DNA from: Methanobacterium bryantii | GTDB taxonomy: Archaea > Methanobacteriota > Methanobacteria > Methanobacteriales > Methanobacteriaceae | Length of the DNA stretch: 64,000 bases | Direction: 5' to 3' | Assembly: GCF_002287175.1 (NCBI RefSeq) | Contig: NZ_LMVM01000037.1 | Span: 124,001-188,000 of the forward strand | Shown: positions 27,133 to 38,385 of the stretch, one piece after another | Layout of the letters: each line of letters starts with the position of its first letter | Position numbering within the stretch: position 1 is the stretch's first letter | Made by a program: the position numbers and the translations under genes | The notes under the pieces: generated by a model | Database searches by the model: none | The model's input: the letters and a program-made list of their open reading frames with translations, nothing else | Told to the model about the DNA's origin: nothing

Positions 27133-28206
27133 ATGGCTTTTGATGGCCTTAAAAAAATCTTCGACATGCTCGGCGGAGCTACGATTGACTCAAGTAAAAA
27201 GGTAGGAGAGGGCGTACAGGTACCTGTAAGTAAGCTAAACGATATGAGAGCAAAGTCCAGGTCGGGACTTGGATCTCGAAGTCTTGGATCTAGAGGGATG
27301 GGATCTTTAAATAAGGAGTCTCCCCGTGTTATAGAACGGATGAAAATGGATAAAGATGAGATTCAGATGTTTAAGGAACTCATCGATAAGAAATATGAAC
27401 GAGCTGATAAACCTAAAGAAGATAAGGCTCAACGGGATGCATATCAGAAGGCATCACTTGAAGAACTTCTTAAAGAAGAAGAAAAAGAAGGCATAGACCC
27501 TAAATTAATTATGGGAATGGGTGCAGTATCTTTTGTTTTAATCCTGGTGATAATGACTGTTCTCGGATTTGGAATCGAGATAGGTCTTGTATTTGGGATG
27601 TTAATATTTTTAATGTCTGTTATGATTATTTTCCTGCCTAAAATGCAGAAAGGGAAAAAATCAAATGAAGCATCAAGAGAACTGCCATACGCTTTAAGGC
27701 AGATGGCAACTGAACTTCGTGCAGGGCTCGGTCTTCATGAAAGTATGAAATCTGTGGCATTATCTGGATATGGTCCACTTTCTGAAGAATTTGCACGAAC
27801 ATTAGAAGAAATTAAGTATGGAGAAACAACAGAAAATGCATTAATGGATATGAGCGAACGGATAAACTCTGATGGAATGAAAAGAGCAGTTCATCAGATA
27901 ACTCGGACATTATCCAGCGGTGGGGATCTTTCAAGGACGCTCAATGTTATAGCAGAAGATGTAGCCTATGAAATGAGAATGAAACTGAAGGATTACGCTC
28001 AAAAATTAAATTCATTCACTATGATATACATGTTTGTCGCTATACTTGGACCTGTAATTCTCATGATCATGCTGATTGCAGCATCAACTGTTATGGGTAA
28101 GAGTATGTTCCCTCCAGCGGTTCTTTTAATATTATACCTGTTCTTTTTCCCAATGATTGTTGGATTTATGGCATTTATGATTAAAAGGCTGGAACCGCAA
28201 GTATAA
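27133..28206 (+). CDS. Type II secretion system F-family membrane protein (TadB/C-like)
   Basis: A 357-residue integral membrane partner of the ATPase. Residues 1-120 are a basic, Ser/Arg/Gly-rich cytoplasmic tail (RSGLGSRSLGSRGMGS). Two helices follow (about 130-172), then the T2SSF domain (about 185-300: LPYALRQMATELRAGLGLHESM) and two final helices. The platform protein recruits the ATPase for pilin assembly. Ribosome binding site GGTGATAGA. Archaeal type IV pili usually need only these two parts plus pilins and a prepilin peptidase, which are not in this window. Confidence 0.9.
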   Translation: MAFDGLKKIFDMLGGATIDSSKKVGEGVQVPVSKLNDMRAKSRSGLGSRSLGSRGMGSLNKESPRVIERMKMDKDEIQMFKELIDKKYERADKPKEDKAQRDAYQKASLEELLKEEEKEGIDPKLIMGMGAVSFVLILVIMTVLGFGIEIGLVFGMLIFLMSVMIIFLPKMQKGKKSNEASRELPYALRQMATELRAGLGLHESMKSVALSGYGPLSEEFARTLEEIKYGETTENALMDMSERINSDGMKRAVHQITRTLSSGGDLSRTLNVIAEDVAYEMRMKLKDYAQKLNSFTMIYMFVAILGPVILMIMLIAASTVMGKSMFPPAVLLILYLFFFPMIVGFMAFMIKRLEPQV

Positions 28207-28344
28207 ATTAACTTCTATTTTTTATTTTAAATTGATAATTATTTGGTAATTGTTGGTTGGAGATTAGATTGCTAAACAATTTCTATAGTGAGGATGTATT
28301 TTTAAACCATATCTTAATTTCATTAAAAATAGTAAAAATGGATT

Positions 28345-29142
28345 TTACACAATTAAAAAATAATGGGCAATTTCAAGGCATATTACCAGTGCTACAGTTA
28401 TCCCTGTGAAAACATACTCTTTTGAACCTATATTCTTGTTTCCATCATTATAAAGCTGGGATTTATCTGAATACCCCCGGCTTACCATGCTAAGGTAAAC
28501 AGTTTCTCCACGTTCATAAGCCCTTAAAAACATCATCATTATGGTGTAACCAATTTGTTTCATTCTCCACATGTATGGTGTTTTTTTGTTAAATATGTCA
28601 AAGTTTCGGGTTGCCTGTGCGTTTCTTATTGCGTCTAATTCATCAAAGAACATGAACAAAAATCTAATCATGAGGCTGAATATCATTGCAAATTCTTTGG
28701 GCATACCTAACTTCCTGAAGGATTGTACTACCTCCTGCATGGGACTTATGGATGATAAAAGCACGATTGCAGTTAGAGAAACAATAAGGCGTGACATTAA
28801 CAGTATTCCAAATGTTAAACCTTCATGAGTAACGTTGATGCCAAATGGTAAAGCATACATTACATTACCGGGATGTATGAATGGTTGAAATACTATAATC
28901 AAACCTCCAAATGGCAAAAGTAATAATACTCTCTTTAAAGTGGTTTTAAATGAGATTTGAGACAAGTAAATCAATAATAAAAGATAAACTTCAAGTAAAA
29001 CGAGAATCATCGGTTCTGTAGTGTAAACCGCATAAATTGTAATGAACACCAGTATCACTAATTTGATTCGCCCATCTAACAGATGGAGAAAACTTTCCTT
29101 CATAGTTTCATTTTCTAAATTGAGAATTGAATTGGTGTTCAT
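28345..29142 (-). CDS. cbiQ: Cobalt/nickel ECF transporter membrane subunit CbiQ
   Basis: A 265-residue energy-coupling T component with about five helices. The paired Ala-Arg-Gly-type motifs are visible as DAIRNAQATRNFD and RAYERGETVYLSMVSRGYSD near residues 170-225; these helices contact the ATPase subunit. It is the last gene of cbiM-cbiN-cbiQ. No cbiO ATPase follows; the downstream neighbour is convergent. The missing ATPase must be encoded elsewhere. Confidence 0.88.
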   Translation of the reverse strand: MNTNSILNLENETMKESFLHLLDGRIKLVILVFITIYAVYTTEPMILVLLEVYLLLLIYLSQISFKTTLKRVLLLLPFGGLIIVFQPFIHPGNVMYALPFGINVTHEGLTFGILLMSRLIVSLTAIVLLSSISPMQEVVQSFRKLGMPKEFAMIFSLMIRFLFMFFDELDAIRNAQATRNFDIFNKKTPYMWRMKQIGYTIMMMFLRAYERGETVYLSMVSRGYSDKSQLYNDGNKNIGSKEYVFTGITVALVICLEIAHYFLIV

Positions 29143-29163
29143 TGATCTATCTCCTGAAAATAT

Positions 29164-29469
29164 TTATTCCAATGATTCTGGTTTTTTTCTTCGCAATAAA
29201 ACTGCTGCAACGTATGCGATTGCTAAAGTTATCAAAATACCTATAATTAATGCTAGTACTCCGCCGTAAGGATTGTCTTCCCCTAAAAGAGGTATCATGT
29301 AGTCTGACATTGGTGCGTTGTAGTTGTTTGACTCTTGAGTAGTAGATATATCTTCTGCGGTTTTTTCTAGACCGTCAGGGTTGCTTGAAGCTATAAATGG
29401 CGATAGAACAGCAATTATTATACAGATTGCTAAACCTGCCATGACAAATTTCTTATCTTTAGGGTTCAT
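29164..29469 (-). CDS. cbiN: Cobalt/nickel transport protein CbiN (PDGLE domain)
   Basis: A 101-residue two-helix membrane protein. The first helix is followed by NPDGLEKTAED, the hallmark PDGLE motif, then an extracellular loop and a second helix with a basic end. CbiN helps CbiM take up Co2+ (or Ni2+) for cobamide or F430 synthesis. It overlaps the end of cbiM by 4 bases, so the two are translationally coupled. Confidence 0.88.
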   Translation of the reverse strand: MNPKDKKFVMAGLAICIIIAVLSPFIASSNPDGLEKTAEDISTTQESNNYNAPMSDYMIPLLGEDNPYGGVLALIIGILITLAIAYVAAVLLRRKKPESLE

Positions 29470-30137
29470 TTTGCTGCCACATCTAGTTTTTCAGATTTTG
29501 TATCATCTTTTTTCTTCTGGTTCCATGCCAGTAAATCTGGGCGCACATTTTCTAATGCCATGATTACAACAACTGTTAGAATTGCTTCGATAATCCCTAT
29601 TAGTGCGTGGTATATTCCCATCATTTCAAGTCCGGCTATGAGTGGGAATGTTCCAGCCAGCCACATTTCAACTGCAACTGCTTCAGCTGCTATAAATATT
29701 GATAACCATGAGGCTATGGCTATGGCAGGTATTTTTCCTACTATTTTTCTAAGGGCACGGAATCCATAAAGTCCTACAAATCCTCCTATAATGCCCATAT
29801 TAAGCACGTTAGCACCTAAAACTGTTATTCCCCCATCACCGAAGAATAAAGCCTGAACAAGTAGTACTAAAGTGAACACTATAACTGCTGCCTCTGGAGC
29901 ACAGAATACAAGCGCAATTAAAGCTCCACCAACCATATGTCCGCTGGTTCCAAAGGCTATAGGAATATTCATGGACATTATAGCAAATATACCTGCGGCT
30001 AAAACAGCCATTAAAGGAACTGACCGTTCATCAAGATTCTTTCTAGCCCATCTCTGGGAGAAATACAATGCAATAAAAAGTATAACAAAATAAATGGCAC
30101 ACTGCCACAAAGGAATAAAACCGTTAGGTATATGCAT
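29466..30137 (-). CDS. cbiM: Cobalt/nickel ECF transporter S component CbiM
   Basis: A 223-residue, seven-helix metal-binding subunit. The protein begins MHIPNGF: the N-terminal Met and His2 are metal ligands that require an exposed start. The conserved GTSGHMVGGAL segment gives another His. Co2+ versus Ni2+ cannot be told by eye. It is first in the cbiM-cbiN-cbiQ operon. Ribosome binding site AAGGAG lies upstream on the minus strand, with TATA-like TTTATATTATAA about 45 bases before the start. Confidence 0.9.
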   Translation of the reverse strand: MHIPNGFIPLWQCAIYFVILFIALYFSQRWARKNLDERSVPLMAVLAAGIFAIMSMNIPIAFGTSGHMVGGALIALVFCAPEAAVIVFTLVLLVQALFFGDGGITVLGANVLNMGIIGGFVGLYGFRALRKIVGKIPAIAIASWLSIFIAAEAVAVEMWLAGTFPLIAGLEMMGIYHALIGIIEAILTVVVIMALENVRPDLLAWNQKKKDDTKSEKLDVAAK

Positions 30138-30201
30138 ATTATTATAATCTCCTTGATTTTTACAAAATAGGTTCTATTTTTTATAATATAAACTTTTTCG
30201 T

Positions 30202-30212
30202 AAGTATTACTT
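30202..30212. promoter_or_regulatory. Short palindrome upstream of cbiM TATA box
   Basis: AAGTATTACTT is an 11-base odd palindrome just upstream of the minus-strand TATA candidate (30180-30192). It could be an operator for a metal-responsive regulator; the position suits activation or repression. No other structure stands out in the 30138-30619 gap apart from the fmdE TATA box. Confidence 0.35.
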
Positions 30213-30566
30213 ATTGGCCGATTTTAATAAAAAATGTAATAAAAAAGTACTACTAAAAAGGGATTTTTGGTAGAAATAGTAATAATCAATTTTAGATAAC
30301 AGAAACTTGAACTATGAACTAATTTTGTAAATAGAGTTCATAATATAAATTATTTTCTTTTTGATCTTAACAAGTTAATTGAATAGGGTTATGTTTTTAA
30401 TTTTGAATGACCCTATGATAACCCAGTTTTTTGCTATTTTATTTGGTGATATTTGCAAAGAACTTCACTTTCAAGTTTCATTTGAAAAACATCACGAGAA
30501 AATTATAACTTTTATTTAATTGATTAGAGTTCCTCTCAAAAGTTTGAATTACTTTTTTTCGTCACG

Positions 30567-30580
30567 TTTAAATATATAAG
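30567..30580 (+). promoter_or_regulatory. TATA box of the fmdE-like gene
   Basis: TTTAAATATATAAG is a strong archaeal TATA element. Transcription should begin near 30603, close to the ribosome binding site AAAGGTGA at 30607-30614. Confidence 0.6.
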
Positions 30581-30619
30581 ACGCTAAATACAACTTTGAA
30601 ATAAGTAAAGGTGAAAAAT

Positions 30620-31213
30620 ATGAATGATTATGAAGTTTTACTTAATAGGGCAAAAGATTTGCACGGTGAAGTGTGTCCTGGCGTAATTATGGGGACCCGA
30701 ATGAGCATCGCCGCTATGAAAAAGCTTAATATGGATCCCTTAAAACCAAATGAGAACCTTATAGTAACTGTAGAAACAGATAGATGCATGCCTGATGCTG
30801 TACAGGCAATAACCGGATGTACTGTTGGCCGCAGGACTTTAAAATGCAGAGATTATGGTAAATTCGTGGCTACATTTGTGGATATGACTACTGGAGAAGC
30901 AGTCAGAGTATCTGCAAAAGATGATCTGGTAGATTCCACTCCTGGTCTTTGGACATGGTTTAAAGATGTAGCAGAACTAGCTAGAGAAAAAAATATGCCT
31001 AAGGTTATGGAAGAAAAGAAATCTGCAATTAAAAAACTATCTGAAATGCCAGATGAGGATCTGCTTTCTTTAGTGGAATTGCAAATAGATGATACTGAAA
31101 TTCCAGGCATTCCTCAGCATATAGTGACATGCTCAGTATGCGGCGAACATGTAATGGATAAAAAAGAAATTATTGTGGGGGGTAAACCTGTCTGTCAGTT
31201 TTGTGCAGATTAA
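30620..31213 (+). CDS. FmdE-family protein with C-terminal zinc finger
   Basis: A 197-residue protein of the formylmethanofuran dehydrogenase subunit E family. It opens with the LHGEVCPGVIMGTRMS motif, whose Cys/His bind metal, and contains VETDRCMPDAVQAITGCTVGRRTL. The C-terminus is a CSVCGE/CQFCAD zinc finger. It is not proven to be part of the Fmd/Fwd complex; many homologues stand alone, as here. The ATG at 30620 is six bases after AAAGGTGA; a GTG three codons upstream lies within that site and is rejected. Confidence 0.85.
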   Translation: MNDYEVLLNRAKDLHGEVCPGVIMGTRMSIAAMKKLNMDPLKPNENLIVTVETDRCMPDAVQAITGCTVGRRTLKCRDYGKFVATFVDMTTGEAVRVSAKDDLVDSTPGLWTWFKDVAELAREKNMPKVMEEKKSAIKKLSEMPDEDLLSLVELQIDDTEIPGIPQHIVTCSVCGEHVMDKKEIIVGGKPVCQFCAD

Positions 31214-31955
31214 AAGAGTTAGTCTGCATGAAATTTAGGACATGTTATTCCATCCATAAGTATTTGTTATAATGAGTCAGATTGTTTTTTTCCTTATTTA
31301 TTCTTAGGATATTATATGTCTGATAGAAATGTCAATTAAATTCTCTTAAATTCCAAAAAGGATGTCCTTACATTAATATTGAAAATATTTTTGGAATATT
31401 GACTTTTGGTAAAATAGCAGTAAGTTATTCTAAAAGAAATAAATCTAAATTACATGTGTTTTATAAAAATTATGTATTAAAATAGTTATAAGTTTAAAAT
31501 ACTATTTTTAATGCTGTTTAGCTAGTTTAAATTCTTTTTACTCGGTTTTTAACTACTATATATGAATGATAATTATATATTGTAATAACTAAAATGTAAG
31601 AGATAATCAAAACGGGTTATATACTGTTTATTTCACTTTTAATTTTTTAATATATTGTTTTAAAACTTTAAATTTAATTTTTATTCTTTTATGTAGTATC
31701 CAGTTAGAAAAATAGAGAATTATTTAATATAAATCTTTTTGGGAGTGTTTTAAAATTAATAGATGTTCATAAGATAATAAATAAAAGATAATAAATAATA
31801 AAAAAATATTGGATTTTAGAAAAAGGATACTGAATTGGTTTTAAGTTAAAATAATCATCAATATAAGGATATGAAAATTAAAAATCAATAAATTAGGTTA
31901 TATTAGTGTAATTCTGGTATTACAAAATAACTCATTTTTTGAAAAATAAGGATAA
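31214..31955. other. Long AT-rich leader region before the cdh operon
   Basis: No gene is seen. A direct repeat of AAGATAATAAATAA occurs near 31770-31800. The stretch may hold regulatory sites for the cdh promoters, but no clear dyad was found. Confidence 0.4.
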
Positions 31956-32071
31956 AATTTATATAAGGTGACGCTCTACTTTAAAATATCATTATAAATC
32001 ATTAATAATTAAAGCAAACTTTATATAATGGTGGAACTCTATTTAAACTATCATTATAAATCATTACTAAT
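31956..32071 (+). promoter_or_regulatory. Duplicated cdh promoter (two TATA boxes)
   Basis: A block of about 55 bases is repeated in tandem with a period of 62. TATA boxes TTTATATAAG (31958-31967) and TTTATATAAT (32020-32029) are each followed by CTCTA-TTTAAA and ATCATTATAAATCATTA. The copies differ at only a few bases. The first TATA box predicts a leader of about 95 bases and the second a leader of about 30 bases before the cdhA GTG. Confidence 0.8.
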
Positions 32072-32083
32072 TTGGTGATTACT

Positions 32084-34438
<2,355 letters not shown>

Positions 34439-34457
34439 TTGCATAAAAGGTGATTAA

Positions 34458-34967
34458 ATGAATGAAAGAGTAATCCCATGGCAGCCAACAGTTATAGCCG
34501 GCCCAAAACAGGCACTGCTTGTAACTCCAGAAACGGCAGAAATGATGCTTAAAAAAGCAAAAAGGCCTTTAATGATAATGGGGCCTCTTATAAAAGAGAG
34601 TTCTGCACTGCCATTTGCTGTACTAATTGCAGAAAAGCGGAATATTCCCATTGTAAGTACAGGAGATATGTTTAAAACACTGAATGAATCAGATATTAAG
34701 AGCAAGCCTTATGGAGTAGTTGAAATTGTGAATCTTCTTAAAGATCCAGATTGGGGAGGGATAAATGGAGAAGGACAGCATGATTTAGTCCTGTTTATTG
34801 GTGTAATTTATTATATAGGTTCTCAGGGACTTTCAACCCTGAAGCACTTTGCACCTCACCTTAAGACACTTACACTCTGTAAATTTTTCCATTCCAATGC
34901 AGATGCATCGTTCCCTAATATGAAAGACGAAGAATGGATCAAATATCTTGAAAAATTAGCAGAATAA
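34458..34967 (+). CDS. cdhB: Acetyl-CoA decarbonylase/synthase subunit epsilon
   Basis: A 169-residue partner of CdhA with the DHS-like fold typical of the epsilon subunit, which stabilises the alpha dimer and may position FAD. Family segments are PWQPTVIAGPKQALLV near the start and MIMGPLIKE, then DLVLFIGVIYYIGSQGL. It lies 19 bases after cdhA. Ribosome binding site GGTGATTAA. Confidence 0.92.
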   Translation: MNERVIPWQPTVIAGPKQALLVTPETAEMMLKKAKRPLMIMGPLIKESSALPFAVLIAEKRNIPIVSTGDMFKTLNESDIKSKPYGVVEIVNLLKDPDWGGINGEGQHDLVLFIGVIYYIGSQGLSTLKHFAPHLKTLTLCKFFHSNADASFPNMKDEEWIKYLEKLAE

Positions 34968-35001
34968 CTTATAAAGCGAATAAGAATCATGGAGGAATTT
35001 A

Positions 35002-36390
35002 ATGTTTGAGGATATACCTGTTGATGTTAGCCCAATGTATGAAGGAGAACGTATAAGATCAGCAAACATGTTTGTTGAACTTGCAGGCCCTAAATCTGTC
35101 GGTGCAGAACTAATTCAAGTTGCAGATGACGTTGAAGACGGCAAAATAGAAGTCGTAGGTCCTGAACTCAGTGCCATGAAGGAAGGGGAAATCTATCCTT
35201 TAGGGATACTTGCACAAATTCAAGGAGAAAAACTCGAAAAAGAGTTAGAAGGAGTTATAGAACGTAGGATACATGAACTGTGTAACTATGTTAAAGGTTT
35301 CATGCACCTGAACCAGCGAGACCAGATATGGTGCCGTGTAAGTAAAGAATCAGTAAATGCCGGATTTAAACTTGAAGATCTTGGAAAAGCGCTTTCAATT
35401 CTCCTTAAGGAAGAGTTTCCGATCATAGAAAAAATATCAGTCAGCATACTTACAGAAGAAAGCGAAGTAGAATCATTCTTAGAAACAGCACGAGCACAGT
35501 ATGAAGTAAGAGATGCAAGGGCAAGAGAATTAAGCGATGAAGATGTTGACGTGTTCTACGGCTGTACAATGTGCCAATCATTTGCACCAAGTCATGTATG
35601 TATCGTCACGCCTGATAGGACTGCGCTTTGCGGAGCTATAAACTGGTTTGACTGCAGAGCCGCAGCTAAAATGGATCCTGATGGACCAATATTTGAAGTT
35701 GAAAAAGGTGAAGTTTTAGATGATGTAAAGGGTGAGTACAGCAACGTAAACGCGGTCATGGCTGAAAAATCACAGGGTATGACTGAAAGAGTATATTTAC
35801 ACAGTGTATTTGAATATCCCCACACTTCATGCGGTTGTTTTGAAGCGGTCGCATTTTATATTCCTGAACTTGATGGAATTGGGATAGTAGATCGTGATTT
35901 TAGAGGGGAAACTCCGCTTGGAATTCCATTTTCAGCAATGGCGGGGCAGTGCTCTGGTGGAAAACAGGTAGAAGGATTTACAGGGCTTAGTCTGGAATAC
36001 ATGAGATCACCTAAGTTTTTACAGGCAGATGGAAGTTATGAAAGGATAATTTGGCTCCCAAAAGAGATAAAAGAGTCTCTAACTGATTTCATACCTGAAG
36101 AGTTATTTGATAAAATTCCAACTGAAGAGGATGCATCAAGCATTAAAGAAATCCGAAGATTCCTGCGTGAATCAGAACATCCGGTAATTGAAAGATTAAA
36201 AGCTTCTAAAGCAGCTGCAGCAGAACTTGAAATTATTGAAGATGAAACAGAAGAAGTTGAGGTATCGGAAGCTCCAATGGCCCAGGTTGCATATGCGCCT
36301 GAAATTTCAGTGCCGGCAGCAGGTGGAGTTAGAATAATACTTAAAAATGCGAAAGTTTACGCTGAAAAGGTAATAATCAAAAGGAAATAG
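35002..36390 (+). CDS. cdhC: Acetyl-CoA decarbonylase/synthase subunit beta (acetyl-CoA synthase)
   Basis: A 462-residue enzyme holding the A-cluster (Ni-Ni-[4Fe-4S]) that joins CO, a methyl group and CoA. The ligand cysteines are in YGCTMCQSFAPSHVC, AINWFDCRAA and HTSCGCFEAVAFY (about 190-282). The Pro/Glu-rich tail (about 400-440) and short final strand are normal for the archaeal protein, which lacks the N-terminal domains of bacterial AcsB. Ribosome binding site GGAGGAATTT. It is third in the operon. Confidence 0.94.
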   Translation: MFEDIPVDVSPMYEGERIRSANMFVELAGPKSVGAELIQVADDVEDGKIEVVGPELSAMKEGEIYPLGILAQIQGEKLEKELEGVIERRIHELCNYVKGFMHLNQRDQIWCRVSKESVNAGFKLEDLGKALSILLKEEFPIIEKISVSILTEESEVESFLETARAQYEVRDARARELSDEDVDVFYGCTMCQSFAPSHVCIVTPDRTALCGAINWFDCRAAAKMDPDGPIFEVEKGEVLDDVKGEYSNVNAVMAEKSQGMTERVYLHSVFEYPHTSCGCFEAVAFYIPELDGIGIVDRDFRGETPLGIPFSAMAGQCSGGKQVEGFTGLSLEYMRSPKFLQADGSYERIIWLPKEIKESLTDFIPEELFDKIPTEEDASSIKEIRRFLRESEHPVIERLKASKAAAAELEIIEDETEEVEVSEAPMAQVAYAPEISVPAAGGVRIILKNAKVYAEKVIIKRK

Positions 36391-36417
36391 TTTTAAATTT
36401 AAATGAGAGGTAGCTTA

Positions 36418-37179
36418 GTGATAATAGCAGTAAGTGGAAAGGGGGGAACTGGTAAAAGCATGATTACTTCCCTCATTGTTAGATCCTTAAAATCATGCGG
36501 TAAAGATATATTAGCGATTGATGCGGATCCTGATTCCAATTTACCCGAAGCCCTTGGAATAGATGTTGAAAAGACAGTAGGTGATGTTAGAGAAGAGCTT
36601 AAAAAAGACACTGCAGCAGGCAATATTCCTAAAGAATCAAATAAATGGGACATACTTGATTATAAAATCATGAAATCCATTGTGGAAACTCCTGATTTTG
36701 ATCTCCTGGTAATGGGAAGGCCAGAAGGAAGCGGATGTTACTGCGCTGTAAATAACATGCTCCGAAAGATCATTGAAACACTTACCTCTAACTATGATAT
36801 AATTGTCATTGATACAGAGGCAGGACTTGAGCATTTAAGCAGGAGAACAACACAAAATGTTGATATCATGCTTGTAGTGACAGATAGATCAAAAAGAGGG
36901 ATTTTAACAGCGAAAAGAATTGATGATCTTTCAGGCGAACTTGATATCAGTTTCAAAAAAATGTATTTAATATTAAATCGAGCTATCCCTGGAAAAGAAG
37001 AAGAAACAATTAAAAAAATTGATGAAATTGGATTGAATCTTATTGGGACAGTATATGAAGACGAAACTGTTGCTGAATATGATATTGAAGGAAAACCACT
37101 CATGGATCTTCCAGATGATTCTGCACCTGTAATTGCAGTTTCTGAAATTGTTTCGAAGATTTTAAATTTAATCGTATAA
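36418..37179 (+). CDS. cooC: CooC-like nickel-inserting ATPase
   Basis: A 253-residue MinD/CooC-type ATPase for maturation of the nickel clusters. It opens VIIAVSGKGGTGKS, the deviant Walker A with its signature lysine. The metal-binding GSGCYCAVNNML segment (CxC, about 107-109) and the IVIDTEAGLEHLSRR switch II are present. GTG 36418 is preferred because GAGAGG lies seven bases upstream and CooC proteins begin right at this strand; an ATG at 36403 lies within that site. It sits between cdhC and cdhD, consistent with co-production. Confidence 0.88.
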   Translation: MIIAVSGKGGTGKSMITSLIVRSLKSCGKDILAIDADPDSNLPEALGIDVEKTVGDVREELKKDTAAGNIPKESNKWDILDYKIMKSIVETPDFDLLVMGRPEGSGCYCAVNNMLRKIIETLTSNYDIIVIDTEAGLEHLSRRTTQNVDIMLVVTDRSKRGILTAKRIDDLSGELDISFKKMYLILNRAIPGKEEETIKKIDEIGLNLIGTVYEDETVAEYDIEGKPLMDLPDDSAPVIAVSEIVSKILNLIV

Positions 37180-37203
37180 CAAAAAATTGAAGGATGTGGG
37201 TTT

Positions 37204-38370
37204 ATGGATAAAATGACACAACTTCTTAAACTACTTGAGAAAACAGATTCTATAGAAATAAATGAATTTAGAATGGACTTTGAAGAGTTAGAACTTCAAA
37301 TAATGCCGGCTATCCAGCAGGCTGTTCAAAGGGTCGAAAGACAGGTTGAACAGGCAGGAATAAAAGAAGGAATAATATCGGAGGTTGAAGAGTTTTCACC
37401 TCCAATCCATGAATATCCTGGATCGGTAGCAGAAGTTCAGCTTGGTGCGGGTTCAAGAAAGCCAGTATTTTTAGGGGGACAAAACGCACTGTACCGTTTT
37501 GAAGAACCTCAGCCAAATCCTCCTGTTGTTACATTCGATGTTTTTGATATTCCGATGCCAGGGCTTCCAAAACCAATAAGGGAACATTTTGAAGATGTTA
37601 TGGAACATCCGGGTGAATGGGCTAAAAAGGCCGTTAAGGACTTTGGAGCCAATATGGTAACTATACACTTGATTGGAACCGGACCAAAAGTTATGGATAA
37701 AACTCCTCAACAGGCCGCAGCTGATATTGAGGAAGTTTTACAGGCTGTAGACGTGCCTTTAGTTATAGGCGCGTCAGGTGACCCTCAAAAAGATCCAATT
37801 GTTCTTGAAGCAGCAGCTGCAGCAGCTGAAGATGAAAGATGCCTTCTTGCATCTGCAAACATGGATTTGGACTACAAAAAAGTTGCAAAAGCAGCTGTAG
37901 ATTACAATCATGCGGTTCTCTCATGGGCTATAACAGATATCAACATGCAGAAAACCTTAAACAAATACCTTATGAAAGAAGGTTTAACTCAAAATGACAT
38001 TGTAATGGACCCTACAACATGTGCACTTGGTTATGGTATTGAATTTTCAATAGATGTTATAACCAGAACAAGACTCGCTGCACTTAAGGGAGATACTGAT
38101 TTACAAATGCCAATGTCTTCAGGAACAACCAATGCATGGGGTTCTCGTGAGGCATGGATGAAAAAAGAAGAATGGGGACCAACTGAGTACAGGGGACCAA
38201 TTTGGGAAATAGTAACAGGACTTACCATGATGCTTTGCGGTGTTGATATATTTATGATGCTCCACCCACAATCAGTAAAAATGCTGCGAGAAATCGGAGA
38301 AACATTTACAAAAGAATATATGACCACAGAAGTTCCAGATATCTCAAACTGGATTACTCAACTGGGGTAG
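37204..38370 (+). CDS. cdhD: Acetyl-CoA decarbonylase/synthase subunit delta (corrinoid protein)
   Basis: A 388-residue TIM-barrel subunit which, with CdhE, forms the corrinoid iron-sulfur protein that accepts the methyl group from tetrahydromethanopterin. Conserved stretches are FLGGQNALYRFEEPQPN, VTIHLIGTGPKVMDK, VIGASGDPQKDP and MPMSSGTTNAWGSREAW. Length and order are as expected. It is fifth in the operon, 24 bases after cooC. Confidence 0.93.
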   Translation: MDKMTQLLKLLEKTDSIEINEFRMDFEELELQIMPAIQQAVQRVERQVEQAGIKEGIISEVEEFSPPIHEYPGSVAEVQLGAGSRKPVFLGGQNALYRFEEPQPNPPVVTFDVFDIPMPGLPKPIREHFEDVMEHPGEWAKKAVKDFGANMVTIHLIGTGPKVMDKTPQQAAADIEEVLQAVDVPLVIGASGDPQKDPIVLEAAAAAAEDERCLLASANMDLDYKKVAKAAVDYNHAVLSWAITDINMQKTLNKYLMKEGLTQNDIVMDPTTCALGYGIEFSIDVITRTRLAALKGDTDLQMPMSSGTTNAWGSREAWMKKEEWGPTEYRGPIWEIVTGLTMMLCGVDIFMMLHPQSVKMLREIGETFTKEYMTTEVPDISNWITQLG

Positions 38371-38385
38371 AAAGGAGGTTTTAAA

